Shown piece by piece: positions 17,641-26,264 of a DNA stretch of 64,000 nt; the first letter of the stretch is position 1; each line of letters starts with the position of its first letter. The position numbers and the translations under genes were made by a program. The notes beneath the pieces were generated by a model. That model saw nothing but the letters and a program-made list of their open reading frames with translations, searched no databases and had not been told where the DNA came from. The stretch is taken from the NCBI RefSeq assembly GCF_000725625.1, contig NZ_JOHS01000024.1:1-64000 (forward strand). The letters run 5' to 3'. Source of the stretch: Streptomyces sp. NRRL F-6676 (GTDB lineage: Bacteria > Actinomycetota > Actinomycetes > Streptomycetales > Streptomycetaceae).

Positions 17641-19185
17641 TCACGGGGTGATCGTGTCCAGGGACACCAGGGTGTCCTTCCGGAAGCAGAGCCGGTAGGC
17701 GTCGCCCGACCGGTCGTCGAAGCGGTCGGCCGTCATCGCGTAGTACTCGCACGTCGTGCCGTCTCCTGTCGGCTCGGGAGTCAGCGGTCGGTAGTCCGTC
17801 TGCCGGTCCGGCAGGAAACGCCGCACCTCGGAGCGATCCTGCCCCACGTGCAGGCGGGCGTAGTCGCGCGGTTCCAGGACCGACCGTGACGCCGAGAACA
17901 TCTCCCAGCCCACGAGCGCGCCGCTCAGCAGCGCTCCCGTCACGAGGGGCACCATGACCGCGGCGACCAGGGCCCGGTGGACGCGGCGCCGGGCGCGGCG
18001 GTGTTCCTTCGGGACCCCGTCACCGCCGGATGCGGCGGGCGGCGGTGGAACGGAGGAGAGGGGCGAGGGCGTGTGCGGGATGCGCGCGAGGACCTCGTAG
18101 CCTCCGTCGCGCGGGCCGTGGGCGAACGAACCGCCGGCCAGTCGCAGGCGTTCTTCGAGACCGATCAGGCCACGCCCTCCGGCGCGGGGCCGGGGCTGCG
18201 GATCGGCCGCCGAGGACGGCGGGCCGTTCTCCACCACGACCCTCGTCTCCGTCGCCGTGTGGGTCACCTGGACGGTCGCCCTCGCGCCGGACGCGTGCTT
18301 GGCGACGTTGGTCAGCGCCTCCCGCACGACCCGGTGCGCCGTCCGTCCGGCCACGGGCGGCAGGTCGTCCGCCGTGCCGTCGATGCGCAGGTCCACCGCG
18401 AGACCGGCCGTGCGTGCCTCGGAGACCAGCCTCGTGAGCCCGGCGCCGCCCGGGTCCCCCGGCGCGGAGTCGTCCTCCTCGCGCAGCACTCCGATCACCT
18501 CGCCGAGGCGCTCCACCGCGGCCGCGGCTCTGGCCCTGATGTCGCCCGCGGCCCCGCGGTGGTGTTCTTCGAGGTCCGGCGCCAGTTTGAGGGCACCGGC
18601 CGACAGGGCGATGAGGCTGAGGTCATGGCCGAGCACGTCATGCATGTCCTGGGCGATACGCGCCCGCTCGCGCAGCCGGGCCTGGTCGGCGATCAGCCGC
18701 TGTTCACGCCGCAGTTGCTCGGCACGCTCCCAGCCGGCCCGGACGAGCTGCCGGTACTGGCACCAGAACCGGCCCGCGCACCACGGCAGCATCGTGGCGA
18801 GGACCACCACCGTCACGAACCGGCCCGCCAGCGGGAGCCAGGCCGGCGCGACGGACAGCGCCACCACGCCGGCCGCGAGGATCGCCGTCAGGGCGAGCGC
18901 CGTCGGCGCGGTCCGTCCGGGCCGCCGCCCCGCCAGGAACGCGGCGACGGCGGTCGCGACGGCCCACCACGGATTCACCACGCTCAGACCGGCGGCCGCC
19001 GCGGCAGCCGCCGTCAGAAGGAGCCCGGGGTCCCCAGCCCGCCGCAGCGCGGCGGTCCCGGACGCCGTGTCACCGTCGCTCGTCGTCCTGTGCACGAAGG
19101 CGACGGTACGGACATCGGGCGCCGTCCGACACTGCCGAAAGTCGTATGCGCTCCGGCGGACGGCGTGCCCCGGAGCCCCTTTCAC
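17641..19185 (-). CDS. sensor histidine kinase with C-terminal transmembrane and extracytoplasmic extension
   Basis: A HisKA_3-type kinase: four or five N-terminal helices (about residues 50-135), a DHp helix with the phospho-His near residue 181 in MHDVLGHDLSLI, and an HATPase domain with HRVVREALTNVAKHA and GGRGLIGLEERL (about 280-375). Normal relatives stop near residue 390. This one continues with a basic linker, an extra transmembrane helix (about 407-430) and a 75-residue domain, DYARLHVGQDRSEVRRFLP onwards, with two cysteines and a BamE/SmpA-like opening, predicted outside the cell. The start is uncertain: GTG at 19185 has GAGGGGA upstream, while GTG at 19095 is nearer the family start. 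It sits nine bases after the ADP-ribosylglycohydrolase-like gene and just before its regulator. Confidence 0.88.
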   Translation of the reverse strand: MKGAPGHAVRRSAYDFRQCRTAPDVRTVAFVHRTTSDGDTASGTAALRRAGDPGLLLTAAAAAAAGLSVVNPWWAVATAVAAFLAGRRPGRTAPTALALTAILAAGVVALSVAPAWLPLAGRFVTVVVLATMLPWCAGRFWCQYRQLVRAGWERAEQLRREQRLIADQARLRERARIAQDMHDVLGHDLSLIALSAGALKLAPDLEEHHRGAAGDIRARAAAAVERLGEVIGVLREEDDSAPGDPGGAGLTRLVSEARTAGLAVDLRIDGTADDLPPVAGRTAHRVVREALTNVAKHASGARATVQVTHTATETRVVVENGPPSSAADPQPRPRAGGRGLIGLEERLRLAGGSFAHGPRDGGYEVLARIPHTPSPLSSVPPPPAASGGDGVPKEHRRARRRVHRALVAAVMVPLVTGALLSGALVGWEMFSASRSVLEPRDYARLHVGQDRSEVRRFLPDRQTDYRPLTPEPTGDGTTCEYYAMTADRFDDRSGDAYRLCFRKDTLVSLDTITP

Positions 19186-19194
19186 GGGGTCCCC

Positions 19195-20310
19195 TCACGC
19201 CCGCGGGTAGCGGGCCAGCCAGCCCGGGGCCGCCCCCGTCGGTGTGTGCAGGGACGGGCCCTGGGTCATCTCCATGGCGAAGTCGTCCGCGAGGACGAGC
19301 ATCGTGGGGCGGCCCTCCAGTTCCACCAGCCATGCCGGGGGCAGCGCCGTCTCTCCGTAGAGCGCGCCCAGCATGCCCCCGGCCAGCGCGCCCACCGTGC
19401 CCGAGGCACCCCCGTGTCGTACCGCCAGGCGCAGCCCGTGCCGTACGTCCTCGCCCACCAGCGCGCAGTACACCGCCGCCGACAGCACCCGCTCCGCCGA
19501 GCCGCCGTCCGCCAGTTCCTCCACCCGCCCCGGCGACGGCAGCCCCTGCCGCACCGCCCCCAGTGCCCGTTGCAGCGCCTCCGCCACCGGCGCCTGCCCC
19601 GGCCGTACGGACAGCAGGTGCAGTGCGCGCTGCACCCCGGCGTCCACGTCCTCGCCGCGGGCCAGCGCGTGCACGACGACGGCGTACGCGCCCGCCGCGA
19701 GGTACGCCGTGGGGTGCCCGTGGGTCTGGGCGGCGCACTCCAGGGCGAGTTGCAGCACGAGCTGCGGCTCCCAGCCCACCAGCAGCCCGAACGGCGCGGA
19801 CCTGGCCACCGCCTCGGGGCCCACCGCCGCCGGGTTCTTGGGGGTGGCCGGGGTGCCCATCACGTCGTCGCCGAGGCCGAGCAGACAGGCCCGGGTCGGG
19901 GCGCGGCGGGCGTACAGCCACTCCTCGTGGGCCAGCCAGCCGTCCTCCGCGCGCCGCAGGTCCGGGCCCCAGTCGCGCTGGGTGGCCGCCCAGCGGCGGT
20001 ACGCGCGGTGCAGGTCGGTCGGCGGGTGCCAGGCGCCGGTGTCCCGGCGGACCTGGGCGCGGATGAGGCCGTCCAGGGTGAACAGGGTGAGCTGGGTGAG
20101 GTGCGAGACGGTGCCGCGCCGGCCGTGGTGGACGGCGAGTTCGACGGGGCCGTCGGTGCCGTACTCCTCGTGGATGCGGGTCGTGGACAGGGCGTCGAGG
20201 GGGGTGCCGAGCGCGTCGCCGAGGGCGGCGCCGAGCAGGGTTCCGCGTACCCGGCTGCGGAAGTCCTGCTGTTCGGTACGGCCCCAGACGGCACCGGCTG
20301 TCGCACCCAC
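19195..20310 (-). CDS. ADP-ribosylglycohydrolase-like protein, metal site lost
   Basis: A 371-aa protein of the DraG/ADP-ribosylglycohydrolase fold, shown by FRSRVRGTLLGAALGDALG at the N-terminus and GALAGGMLGALYGETALP near residue 305. Active relatives bind two Mg2+ through TDDTQ and GDSDST-type motifs. Here these positions read SHLTQ (near residue 68) and GASGT (near 301), so all the key aspartates are gone. It is therefore probably catalytically dead, perhaps a binding protein. The GTG at 20310 has GAGGAGG at ideal spacing; an in-frame GTG at 20406 lacks this. The downstream gene is the histidine kinase, nine bases away, so an operon is likely. Confidence 0.85.
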   Translation of the reverse strand: MGATAGAVWGRTEQQDFRSRVRGTLLGAALGDALGTPLDALSTTRIHEEYGTDGPVELAVHHGRRGTVSHLTQLTLFTLDGLIRAQVRRDTGAWHPPTDLHRAYRRWAATQRDWGPDLRRAEDGWLAHEEWLYARRAPTRACLLGLGDDVMGTPATPKNPAAVGPEAVARSAPFGLLVGWEPQLVLQLALECAAQTHGHPTAYLAAGAYAVVVHALARGEDVDAGVQRALHLLSVRPGQAPVAEALQRALGAVRQGLPSPGRVEELADGGSAERVLSAAVYCALVGEDVRHGLRLAVRHGGASGTVGALAGGMLGALYGETALPPAWLVELEGRPTMLVLADDFAMEMTQGPSLHTPTGAAPGWLARYPRA

Positions 20311-20450
20311 CCAGGCCTCCTCACGGCCACCGTCCGCATGCCCGACGGCAGGCACTGTAATCGAACGGAGACGCTGTGCTTCGGCCCCCCGGCCCACCTG
20401 CGCCACACCCCCACATCGGCGGGGGCGCGGCGCGGTGGCGTGCCGTCAGG

Positions 20451-20594
20451 TCAGCGCAGGCGGGGCAGGAGGACGAGGCGCGCGGCGCAGACCAGCGCCG
20501 AGAGCAGTGCGGCGGCGCGGAGGGCCGTGGTCGTGCCCATGATCAGGCCCACGGCGCCCGCCAGGCCGTAGAGACACGTGAGGACCGTGCTCAC
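20451..20594 (-). CDS. small two-helix membrane protein
   Basis: A 47-aa hydrophobic peptide (VSTVLTCLYGLAGAVGLIMG... PRLR) forming one or two membrane helices. Its GTG start overlaps the TGA stop of the amidohydrolase gene (GTGA), a classic translational-coupling arrangement, and it fills most of the space before the next gene. The family is not recognised. It may be a genuine small membrane partner of the amidohydrolase or the remains of a larger membrane protein. Confidence 0.5.
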   Translation of the reverse strand: MSTVLTCLYGLAGAVGLIMGTTTALRAAALLSALVCAARLVLLPRLR

Positions 20595-21544
20595 CGCAGG
20601 CGTTCCGCGAGGCGGGGAAGGATACGGAGCGCGTTGTCGCCCGCGACGCGTCGTGCGGCGTCGGCCCCGAGCAGGCGCGTCAGGTCGTGCTCCCCGGTCC
20701 GTGCGTGGTCGAACAGCTTGTCGGCGTAGATCCAGTCGGTGCCGAAGAGCATCCGGTCGGTGCCGACGGCGTCGGCCATCGTGTTGATCTGGACCTGGGA
20801 GTCGGCCACCGCCACGTCGTAGTGGACGGAACGCAGGTACTCCGGGATCGGACGGCGGACGAGTTCCCGGTAGGCCGCGACGACCCGGGGAGCGGCGGCG
20901 AGCCGGTGGCCGAGGTAGGGGACGGTGCCCCCGCCGTGCGACAGGATCCAGTTGATGTGGGGATAGCGGTCCAGCACGCCGTTGAACACGAGGGTCATGA
21001 AGACGCGCGTGGTGTCGAAGACGTACTCGCCGATCCAGTGCTGCCAGGGCAGGTCGGGCGTCTGCTTCGGTTCCACCGGGTGCAGCAGGACGGTGGCGCC
21101 CCGCTTGTCGAGCGCGTCGTACACCGCCTCCCACTTCGGGTCCCCCACATAGGTCCCGTCGACCTGGGAGACCACGTACACCCCGTCCAGGCCGAGATCG
21201 TCGTAGATGTGGTCGATCTCGGCCAGGGCGGAGTCCACCGCCGGCAGCGGGACCGCGCCGAACACGCCGAAGCGCTTCGGGTGCCTGCGGACGACGTCGG
21301 CGCCGATGTCGTTGACGTTCCTCGCCAGTTCGTCGGCCTCCCGCTGGTCGCCGAAGTAGACGCCGGTCTCGGCGAGACAGGACAGCACGCCGACGTCGAT
21401 CCCCCAGTCGTCCATGAAGCGCAGGTGGGCTGCCGGGGTCCACGGTTCGAGGTCGACCCCGCCGGTCCAGTTGATGTCGTGCCGGACCAGCGTCTCGATG
21501 TAGGGCTCCGGCAGGAAGTGCGTGTGCACGTCGATCTTGGGCAT
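20591..21544 (-). CDS. amidohydrolase family protein (ACMSD-like)
   Basis: A 317-aa TIM-barrel metal-dependent hydrolase or decarboxylase related to aminocarboxymuconate-semialdehyde decarboxylase and gamma-resorcylate decarboxylase. Metal and catalytic residues: HTH in IDVHTHFLP at residues 7-9, His of LLHPVEP, His of ILSHGGG and Asp of LFGTDWIY. It probably acts on a carboxylated aromatic or semialdehyde. It is transcribed divergently from a TetR gene, with TTTCTGG operator-like repeats between them, and is coupled to a small membrane peptide downstream. The ATG has GAGAGG upstream. Confidence 0.88.
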   Translation of the reverse strand: MPKIDVHTHFLPEPYIETLVRHDINWTGGVDLEPWTPAAHLRFMDDWGIDVGVLSCLAETGVYFGDQREADELARNVNDIGADVVRRHPKRFGVFGAVPLPAVDSALAEIDHIYDDLGLDGVYVVSQVDGTYVGDPKWEAVYDALDKRGATVLLHPVEPKQTPDLPWQHWIGEYVFDTTRVFMTLVFNGVLDRYPHINWILSHGGGTVPYLGHRLAAAPRVVAAYRELVRRPIPEYLRSVHYDVAVADSQVQINTMADAVGTDRMLFGTDWIYADKLFDHARTGEHDLTRLLGADAARRVAGDNALRILPRLAERLR

Positions 21545-21556
21545 GAGCAGCCTCTC

Positions 21557-21618
21557 GGTTTCTGGGTTGATCTATCCAAAAAGCTAGCACCGGGTTTCTG
21601 GGTAGGCAACACCAGAAA
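21557..21618. promoter_or_regulatory. operator repeats between amidohydrolase and TetR genes
   Basis: GGTTTCTGGGT occurs twice in direct orientation (21557-21567 and 21593-21603). The second copy forms an inverted repeat with CCAGAAA at 21612-21618 (10-nt spacer). TAGGCT at about 21625 fits a tetR -10; TAGATC on the minus strand at about 21569-21574 fits an amidohydrolase -10. Confidence 0.55.
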
Positions 21619-21651
21619 TTTCGGTAGGCTGTCCGGGGAGAAGGAGACGAC

Positions 21652-22269
21652 GTGTCCGAAGGATGGACGGCGAAGGGGGCCGCGACCCGGTCCCGCATCA
21701 TCGACGCGGCCGCACGGCTGATCCATGAGCGCGGCATCGCGTCGGTGGGGATCAACGACGTGCGGGCGGCCAGCTCGACCAGCCACGGCCAGATCGCCCA
21801 CTACTTCCCCGACGGGCGGGCCGAGTTGCTCAGAGCCGTCGTGGAAAGACAGGCGCGGCAGGCGCTGGACGACCAGGGCCCCGAACTCCGGGCGCTGGAC
21901 TCCTGGGAGTCCTGGCAGCGGTGGCGCGATCACCTGCTCGCGGTGCACACGGCCCGTGGCGCGGCCGGGGGGTGTCCCCTGGGCTCGCTCGTCCCGCAGC
22001 TCGCGGAGAACGACCCGGCCGCGGCGCGGCTGATGGAGGCCGGGTACGACGCGTGGGCCGCCGCGTTCGAACGGGGGATCGCCGCCATGCGCCGCAACGG
22101 CGACCTGGCGGCCGACACGGACGCGCGGCAGCTCGCGGCCGCCGTCCTGTCCCTCACCCAAGGGGGCCTCGTCCTCATGCAGGCGTCCCGGTCGGTCGAG
22201 AGGCTGAGGCAGTCCCTGGACGCCGCACTGCGGCTGTTGCGCGCGTGCGCACCGGGCACCGGCGAGTGA
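21652..22269 (+). CDS. TetR-family transcriptional regulator
   Basis: A 205-aa TetR repressor with an N-terminal HTH (about residues 10-57: RSRIIDAAARLIHERGIASV, then SSTSHGQIAHYFPDG), resembling the YxaF/LmrA subgroup; the ligand domain follows. GTG start with GGAGAAGGAG upstream. Divergent from the amidohydrolase, whose expression it probably represses through the TTTCTGG repeats. It ends before a strong bidirectional hairpin. Confidence 0.9.
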   Translation: MSEGWTAKGAATRSRIIDAAARLIHERGIASVGINDVRAASSTSHGQIAHYFPDGRAELLRAVVERQARQALDDQGPELRALDSWESWQRWRDHLLAVHTARGAAGGCPLGSLVPQLAENDPAAARLMEAGYDAWAAAFERGIAAMRRNGDLAADTDARQLAAAVLSLTQGGLVLMQASRSVERLRQSLDAALRLLRACAPGTGE

Positions 22270-22283
22270 GGCCCGTGCGCGGT

Positions 22284-22311
22284 GCGGGCCCGCCGGTGCC
22301 GGCGGGCCCGC
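22284..22311. terminator. strong hairpin between convergent tetR and fbiC
   Basis: Perfect 13-bp arms GCGGGCCCGCCGG and CCGGCGGGCCCGC are separated by two bases, with no T-tract. It sits midway between two convergent stop codons and probably acts in both directions. Confidence 0.65.
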
Positions 22312-22336
22312 GTCCGCCTCTCGTCGGCCGCGGGTA

Positions 22337-24925
22337 CTACTCCAGCACCGGCAGCAGCTCCGGCAGATGGCCGTCCGAGGACGCCGCCGCCTGTTGGCGT
22401 TCGGGCGGGACCTCGCCGTACAGCGTGGTGCGGGGTCTGGCCGGCCGGCCGGCCGTCTCGGCGACGGCGATCAGGTCGCGTACGGACTTGTAGGAGCCGT
22501 AGGAGGAGCCCGCCATGCGGGAGATGGTCTCCTCCATCAGCGTGCCGCCCAGGTCGTTGGCGCCGGAGCGGAGCATCTCGGCGGCGCCCTCCGTGCCCAG
22601 CTTCACCCAGCTGGTCTGGATGTGGGAAATGTGGGGGTGCAGGAGGAGCCGGGCCATCGCCGTGACCGCGCGGTTGTCGCGGTTGGTCGGGCCGGGGCGG
22701 GCGATGCCGGCCAGGTACACCGGGGCGTTGGTGTGGATGAACGGCAGGGTGACGAACTCCGTGAACCCGCCGGTGCGTTGCTGGATGCCCGCGAGGGTGC
22801 GGAGGTGGCCGAGCCAGTGCCGGGGCTGGTCGACGTGGCCGTACATCATCGTGGACGAGGACCGGATGCCGAGTTCGTGGGCCGTTTCGACGACCTCGAT
22901 CCACGTCGCCGCGGGGAGCTTGCCCTTGGTGAGGATCCAGCGGACCTCGTCGTCGAGGATCTCGGCGGCCGTGCCGGGGATGGAGTCCAGGCCGGCCTCC
23001 TTCGCGGCGGTCAGCCACTCGCGGATCGAAAGCCCGGTGCGGGTCGCGCCGTTGACGACCTCCATCGGGGAGAAGGCGTGCACATGCATGCCGGGGACGC
23101 GTTCCTTGACCGCCCGCGCGATGTCGAAGTACGCCGTGCCGGGCAGGTCGGGGTGGATGCCGCCCTGCATGCAGACCTCCACCGCGCCCACGTCCCACGC
23201 CTGTTGCGCGCGGTCGGCGACCTGGTCCAGGGAGAGGGTGTAGGCGTCGGCGTCGGTGCGGCGCTGGGCGAAGGCGCAGAACCGGCAGCCGGTGTAGCAG
23301 ACGTTGGTGAAGTTGATGTTGCGGGTGACGATGTAGGTGACGTCGTCGCCGACGGCCGCCCGGCGCACGTCGTCCGCGATACGGGTGAGGGCGTCCAGGG
23401 CCGGGCCGTCGGCGTGGAGCAGGGCGAGGGCCTCGTCGTCGGTGAGTTTCGTCGGGTCGTCGGCGGCCGTGGCGAGCGCGGCGCGGACATCGGTGTCGAG
23501 GCGTTCGGGTGCCATGCCGGGGACGGCGGCCTCGCGCAGGGCGCCCCAGTCGCCGTAGACCTCGTCGAAGTCGTCGCGGCGGTCGGCGGTGCGGCCCTCG
23601 GTGTCGATGGTGCGGTGCAGGTCGGTGCGGCCGGTGGCGGTGAAGGCCTCCTCGGGTTCCTGCCAGGGCAGGCCGCGCGGGAGGGCGTCCGCCAGGGCGA
23701 GCCCGGTCTCCGGGTCGGCGAGGGCCGCCACGTGCGGGCGCAGCCGGGGGTCGAGCCAGGGCTCGCCGCGGCGCACGAACTCCGGGTAGACGCACAGGCG
23801 TTCCCGCAGCGTGAACCCGGCGCCGGCGGAACGCTCGCGCAGCAGATCGATCTGCGGCCAGGGGCGTTCGGGGTTGACGTGGTCGATGGTGAGCGGCGAG
23901 ACCCCGCCCCAGTCGTCGATCCCGGCGGCGATCAGCCGCTCGTACTCGTCGTCGACGAGGTTGGGCGGCGCCTGGAGGCAGGCGGCCGGCCCCATGATGT
24001 GCCGCGCCACCGCCACCGTCGCCACGAGTTCGTCCAGTTCCGCGTCGGGCATCCCGCGCATCGCGGTGTCGGGCTTGGCGCGGAAGTTCTGGATGATCAG
24101 TTCCTGGATCGAGTGGTACGCGCGGGAGACGCGGCGCAGCGCGAACAGCGACTCGGCGCGCTCCTCGTACGTCTCCCCGATGCCGATGAGCAGCCCGGAG
24201 GTGAACGGCACGGAGGAGCGGCCGGCGTCCTCCAGGACCCGCAGCCGGACGGCGGGCTCCTTGTCCGGGGAGCCGTGGTGGGGGCCGCCGGGCTCGGACC
24301 ACAGGCGGGTGGCGGTGGTCTCCAGCATCATGCCCATGCTGGGCGCGACGGGCTTGAGCCGCTGGAAGTCCGTCCAGCTCAGGACGCCCGGGTTGAGGTG
24401 GGGCAGCAGCCCCGTCTCCTCCAGGATGCGGATGGAGATGGCGCGGACGTAGGCGATCGTGTCGTCGTAGCCGTGCGCGTCGAGCCACTCGCGGGCCTCG
24501 GGCCAGCGGTCCTCGGGCTTGTCGCCGAGGGTGATCAGGGCTTCCTTGCAGCCGGCGGCGGCGCCCTTGCGGGCGATGTCGAGGACCTCGTCCGGCGACA
24601 TGAACATCCCGTGCCCGGCGCGGCGGAGCTTGCCGGGGACGGTGACGAAGGTGCAGTAGTGGCACTTGTCCCGGCAGAGCCGGGTGAGGGGGACGAAAAC
24701 GCTTCTGGAGTACGTGATGACCCCGGGCCGGCCGGCCGCCTCCAGCCCCGCGTCCCGCACGCGCCCGGCGGAGGCGACGAGATCGTCGAGCGCCGCGCCA
24801 CGCGCCCGCAGCAGCACGGCGGCCTCGGCGACGTCGAGCGCGACGCCGTCCCGGGCGCGCCTGAGCGCGCGACGCATGGAGTTCTCGCTGGGGTACCCGG
24901 TCCCGAAGGTCGCGGAAGTCGTCAT
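22337..24925 (-). CDS. fbiC: bifunctional FO synthase CofG/CofH
   Basis: An 862-aa fusion of two radical-SAM enzymes that make 7,8-didemethyl-8-hydroxy-5-deazariboflavin, the chromophore of coenzyme F420, from tyrosine and the flavin intermediate 5-amino-6-ribitylaminouracil. The CofG half carries CRDKCHYC at residues 84-91. The CofH half carries CYTGCRFC near residues 542-549. The length matches actinobacterial FbiC. The start has TATCCT ending six bases before the ATG, with CGAAGG between, so the message may be leaderless. Across the divergent promoter lies an F420-binding-fold protein, a functionally sensible neighbour. Confidence 0.97.
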   Translation of the reverse strand: MTTSATFGTGYPSENSMRRALRRARDGVALDVAEAAVLLRARGAALDDLVASAGRVRDAGLEAAGRPGVITYSRSVFVPLTRLCRDKCHYCTFVTVPGKLRRAGHGMFMSPDEVLDIARKGAAAGCKEALITLGDKPEDRWPEAREWLDAHGYDDTIAYVRAISIRILEETGLLPHLNPGVLSWTDFQRLKPVAPSMGMMLETTATRLWSEPGGPHHGSPDKEPAVRLRVLEDAGRSSVPFTSGLLIGIGETYEERAESLFALRRVSRAYHSIQELIIQNFRAKPDTAMRGMPDAELDELVATVAVARHIMGPAACLQAPPNLVDDEYERLIAAGIDDWGGVSPLTIDHVNPERPWPQIDLLRERSAGAGFTLRERLCVYPEFVRRGEPWLDPRLRPHVAALADPETGLALADALPRGLPWQEPEEAFTATGRTDLHRTIDTEGRTADRRDDFDEVYGDWGALREAAVPGMAPERLDTDVRAALATAADDPTKLTDDEALALLHADGPALDALTRIADDVRRAAVGDDVTYIVTRNINFTNVCYTGCRFCAFAQRRTDADAYTLSLDQVADRAQQAWDVGAVEVCMQGGIHPDLPGTAYFDIARAVKERVPGMHVHAFSPMEVVNGATRTGLSIREWLTAAKEAGLDSIPGTAAEILDDEVRWILTKGKLPAATWIEVVETAHELGIRSSSTMMYGHVDQPRHWLGHLRTLAGIQQRTGGFTEFVTLPFIHTNAPVYLAGIARPGPTNRDNRAVTAMARLLLHPHISHIQTSWVKLGTEGAAEMLRSGANDLGGTLMEETISRMAGSSYGSYKSVRDLIAVAETAGRPARPRTTLYGEVPPERQQAAASSDGHLPELLPVLE

Positions 24926-24931
24926 CCTTCG

Positions 24932-24937
24932 AGGATA
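24932..24937 (-). promoter_or_regulatory. -10 element of fbiC
   Basis: TATCCT on the minus strand, six bases before the ATG; a likely leaderless start. Confidence 0.4.
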
Positions 24938-25081
24938 CGTAGGCGGTGATCAGGGGGAACGGGGGCGGCGGGGCGAGTGGGCGGGCGGAGTGCGCGGGTC
25001 ATCGTACGAGTGACCGGGGAATGCGTAGGGTGGCCGTACGGTCCCGTCCGCGTCCGCCGCCCCGAAGGAGCCGTAAGGATC

Positions 25082-25477
25082 ATGACCCGTGACGTCGATC
25101 TCCGTTTCCGTCTCACCACCGCCTTCCAGCGGTACGTCGCCAATCCGCTGACGCGGCGGATGCCGGGTCAGGTGCTGCTGGAGACCACCGGAAGGGTGTC
25201 CGGGCTGCCCCGGCGCACACCGGTCGGGGGGCGGCGGGTGGGGGACGCGTTCTGGCTGGTGTCGGAGTTCGGGGAGCGCGCGCAGTACGTGCGGAACATC
25301 CTCGCCGACCCCCGGGTCCGGGTACGTCTGCGCGGGCGCTGGCACACCGGGACCGCGCACCCGCTGCCCGACGACGACCCCGTCGCCCGGCTGCGCACGC
25401 TGCCCCGGGGCAACAGCGGCGTCGTCCGGGCGCTGGGGACGAACCTGCTGACCGTGCGGGTGGATCTGGACGGCTGA
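25082..25477 (+). CDS. nitroreductase/DUF385 family deazaflavin-type protein
   Basis: A 131-aa split-beta-barrel protein of the F420-dependent deazaflavin nitroreductase (Ddn, DUF385) group. Recognisable segments are LLETTGRVSGLPRRTPVGGR and WLVSEFGERAQYVRNI. It probably reduces or binds a small molecule using F420H2, consistent with fbiC being next door and divergent. ATG start with AAGGAGCC and AAGGAT upstream; a longer in-frame ATG at 24977 is not supported. Confidence 0.88.
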   Translation: MTRDVDLRFRLTTAFQRYVANPLTRRMPGQVLLETTGRVSGLPRRTPVGGRRVGDAFWLVSEFGERAQYVRNILADPRVRVRLRGRWHTGTAHPLPDDDPVARLRTLPRGNSGVVRALGTNLLTVRVDLDG

Positions 25478-25507
25478 CCGGCCTCACACGGGCTCGCCGC
25501 AGAGGGC

Positions 25508-26014
25508 TCAGTCGCCCGTCGTGCCGTCCAGCATCTCGCGCAGGATGTCCAGGTGGCCGTTGTGGCGGGCCGTCTCCTCCGTGAGGTGGAGGAGGATCCA
25601 GCGCAGGTCGACGTGGAGGCCGTCGCGGACGGGGCGCCGGGCCCGGTTGCCCAGGGCGTTGCGGACCACCAGATCGCGGTACCGGGCGCTCTGTTCCGCG
25701 TACTCGTCGAGCAACTGCGGCAGCGGGAAGTCGACGGCGATCCGCATCTCGCGGTCGGGGTCCTCCTCCGTCCAGGGGCCCTTGTCCTCCTCGCCGAGGA
25801 AGACCACCTGGAACCAGTAGTACTCGACCCAGCGGAGATGGTTGATCACCCCGCTCATGGTCATCAGCGGCGAGCCGGGCAGCAGTGCCTTGCGCGCGTG
25901 CTCCGCGGAGACCCCCTGGCACTTCACACGGGCCGTGTCGCGGGCGTAGTCGAGGAACGTGGTGAGCTGGGTGCGCTCGTCCCACGCGGGAGGCGTGTCG
26001 TCGATTCTGGTCAT
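25508..26014 (-). CDS. DinB family protein
   Basis: A 168-aa four-helix DinB/DUF664-type protein, a metal- or thiol-dependent enzyme superfamily that includes mycothiol transferases. The family pattern is MSGVINHLRWVEYYWFQVVF and LHLTEETARHNGHLDILREMLDG, with histidines of the metal site at NH, TEETARH and GH. Substrate unknown. The ATG at 26014 is the family start; no clear ribosome site. It converges with the DUF385 gene at a 30-base gap. Confidence 0.87.
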   Translation of the reverse strand: MTRIDDTPPAWDERTQLTTFLDYARDTARVKCQGVSAEHARKALLPGSPLMTMSGVINHLRWVEYYWFQVVFLGEEDKGPWTEEDPDREMRIAVDFPLPQLLDEYAEQSARYRDLVVRNALGNRARRPVRDGLHVDLRWILLHLTEETARHNGHLDILREMLDGTTGD

Positions 26015-26264
26015 CGCGCGAAGGGTCCCCGATCCCCGGGCCCGCTGTCGAGGCATTTCCCGGCCCGGGCGGGACAGCCGTCCCCCACTCGGGCCCCACG
26101 GGCTCCATTTCCACGTGCGAACGTGTGGGGAGCGTGTGCGGGTTCGGTGGTATGCCGTACGGCCGCCTGTGATCGCGGTCTCGCACGGCTGACGCATTCG
26201 CCAAGGACAGGGCAGACTTGCCTCGTTGACATGATGTCGGTGGCGCAGGGGGGCGGAGGCGGCG

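Noticed and set aside
22367..24949. 860-codon plus-strand frame opposite fbiC
   Set aside because: Antisense to two intact radical-SAM domains with CRDKCHYC and CYTGCRFC motifs.
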